A DNA stretch of 6,755 bases from Bacteroidales bacterium. Lineage in GTDB: Bacteria; Bacteroidota; Bacteroidia; Bacteroidales; UBA10428. The notes below the pieces were generated by a model that saw only the letters and a program-made list of their open reading frames with translations, did no database searches and was not told the DNA's origin. Below, one piece after another: positions 6,113 to 6,755 of the stretch. The position numbers and the translations under genes are program-made. The DNA lies in contig DNTK01000489.1 in NCBI GenBank assembly GCA_003508755.1, positions 1-6,755 on the forward strand, read 5' to 3'. Numbering within the stretch: position 1 is the first letter of the stretch; each line of letters begins with the position of its first letter.

Positions 6113-6117
6113 TTTTG
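6087..6117 (+). promoter_or_regulatory. Bacteroidota-type promoter over a stop codon
   Basis: TAATTTTG at 6110-6117 matches the Bacteroidota -7 consensus TAnnTTTG exactly, and TTTT at 6087-6090 stands 19 bases upstream as a near match to the -33 TTTG. The TAA of the HEAT-like gene forms the first three bases of the -7 element. Transcription would begin near 6124, about 13 bases before the ATG at 6137, so the thiamine-binding gene can be expressed independently. Confidence 0.6.
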
Positions 6118-6136
6118 CGGTAAAACATATTATCGC

Positions 6137-6430
6137 ATGAAGCACATCGTAAATATTTCACTGCAAATCCTTCCGTCATCAACAAACAAACATCCATACG
6201 ATATTGTAGATAAAGCAATAGAGGTTATAAAAGCTTCAGGCTTAACACATAAAGTGTGCCCGTTTGAAACCGTTATGGAAGGCCCCTATGACGAAATCAT
6301 GGAAACCATAAAACAGGTGCACAAAGTTTGTTTTGAATATGGTGCAGACTCAATCTTTGCAAATGTAAAAATGCAATTATCAAAAGAGTCTGATGTTTTT
6401 ATCGATGATAAAACAGGAAAGTACGAGTAG
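6137..6430 (+). CDS. Thiamine-binding protein, MTH1187/YqgV family
   Basis: A 97-residue protein of the length and pattern of the MTH1187/YqgV family (Thiamine_BP, formerly DUF77), small ferredoxin-like-fold proteins that form oligomers and bind thiamine or related ligands. Seen in the sequence: a first beta strand (HIVNISLQILP, 3-13), a helix (YDIVDKAIEVIKASG), the family signature strand and turn (FETVMEGPYDEIM, 43-55), a second helix (TIKQVHKVCFEYGA) and a last strand (FANVKMQL, 74-81). No signal peptide is present, so it acts in the cytoplasm. The exact ligand cannot be read from the sequence. It ends one base short of the convergent DUF3276 gene. Confidence 0.85.
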   Translation: MKHIVNISLQILPSSTNKHPYDIVDKAIEVIKASGLTHKVCPFETVMEGPYDEIMETIKQVHKVCFEYGADSIFANVKMQLSKESDVFIDDKTGKYE

Positions 6431-6431
6431 A

Positions 6432-6755
6432 TTACTCTTCTCTTGAGCTTTCTGCTGCAACGCTCACTTCCAGATCTTCGAAATCAACATCGGTATAATC
6501 TTTTTCCTGTGAATTTTCGATTTCGGGTTCAACAGCAGCTTCCTGGATTCCCTGACCTTGGGAGTTTTGAATAAAATCAAGTACTTCTGTTAAGCCATCT
6601 TTAAATTTGTCGAAATCTTCTTTGTATAAAAAGATTTTGTGCTTTTCATAAAAATACCTACCCTCCTTGTTAAACCGCTTTTTGCTTTCGGTTATGGTAA
6701 GGTAGTATTCGTTCTTTCTGGTTGCCTTAACATCAAAAAAGTAGGTCCTTTTACC
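6432..6755 (-). CDS. DUF3276 (PUR-like) protein, N-terminus missing
   Basis: A minus-strand frame of 107 codons, open to the right edge, with its TAA at 6432-6434. The visible N-terminal part (GKRTYFFDVKATRKNEYYLT, then ITESKKRFNKEGRYFYEKHK and IFLYKEDFDKFKDGLTEVL) is the characteristic core of the Bacteroidota DUF3276 family. These are PUR-domain proteins related to eukaryotic Pur-alpha and thought to bind single-stranded nucleic acid. I expect about 15-20 residues to be missing beyond the window. Residues about 71-107 form an acidic, low-complexity tail (AAVEPEIENSQ, then DYTDVDFEDLEV) that is probably disordered. The gene converges on the thiamine-binding gene with a one-base gap. Confidence 0.88.
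   Translation of the reverse strand, partial: GKRTYFFDVKATRKNEYYLTITESKKRFNKEGRYFYEKHKIFLYKEDFDKFKDGLTEVLDFIQNSQGQGIQEAAVEPEIENSQEKDYTDVDFEDLEVSVAAESSREE

Overview
The window looks like chromosomal DNA of a Bacteroidota member. The evidence is low GC, a Bacteroidota-type DUF3276 (PUR-like) gene cut by the right edge, a TAnnTTTG -7 promoter element, and the absence of strong Shine-Dalgarno sequences. Order and genus cannot be set from this sequence alone.

Layout. Positions 1-115 hold three consecutive hairpins and no gene. Positions 116-865 (minus) encode a membrane protein with an anti-sigma-like N-terminus, one transmembrane helix and a TPR domain predicted to lie in the periplasm. Positions 866-1659 are a long divergent intergenic region rich in inverted repeats. 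Three of its stems (1037-1207) have one imperfect pair each, and in all three that pair becomes a G-U wobble only if the minus strand is the RNA. Positions 1660-4461 (plus) encode a 933-residue TPR-CHAT caspase-like protease with a signal peptide, a His/Cys dyad (H755/C802) and a C-terminal membrane anchor. Positions 4448-5056 (minus) encode an ECF-type sigma factor that overlaps the CHAT gene tail-to-tail by 14 bp. After a 327-base gap with a good promoter come a HEAT-like protein of unknown function (5384-6112), a thiamine-binding (MTH1187/YqgV-like) protein (6137-6430) and the partial DUF3276 gene (6432 to the right edge, minus).

How the genes may work together. The left two thirds resemble a signalling cassette: a sigma factor, a candidate membrane anti-sigma protein with a periplasmic TPR sensor, and between them a membrane-anchored periplasmic TPR-protease. 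A reasonable hypothesis, not shown by sequence alone, is that the CHAT protease cleaves the periplasmic part of the anti-sigma-like protein, or another envelope target, to release the sigma factor. The right third looks like ordinary housekeeping genes.
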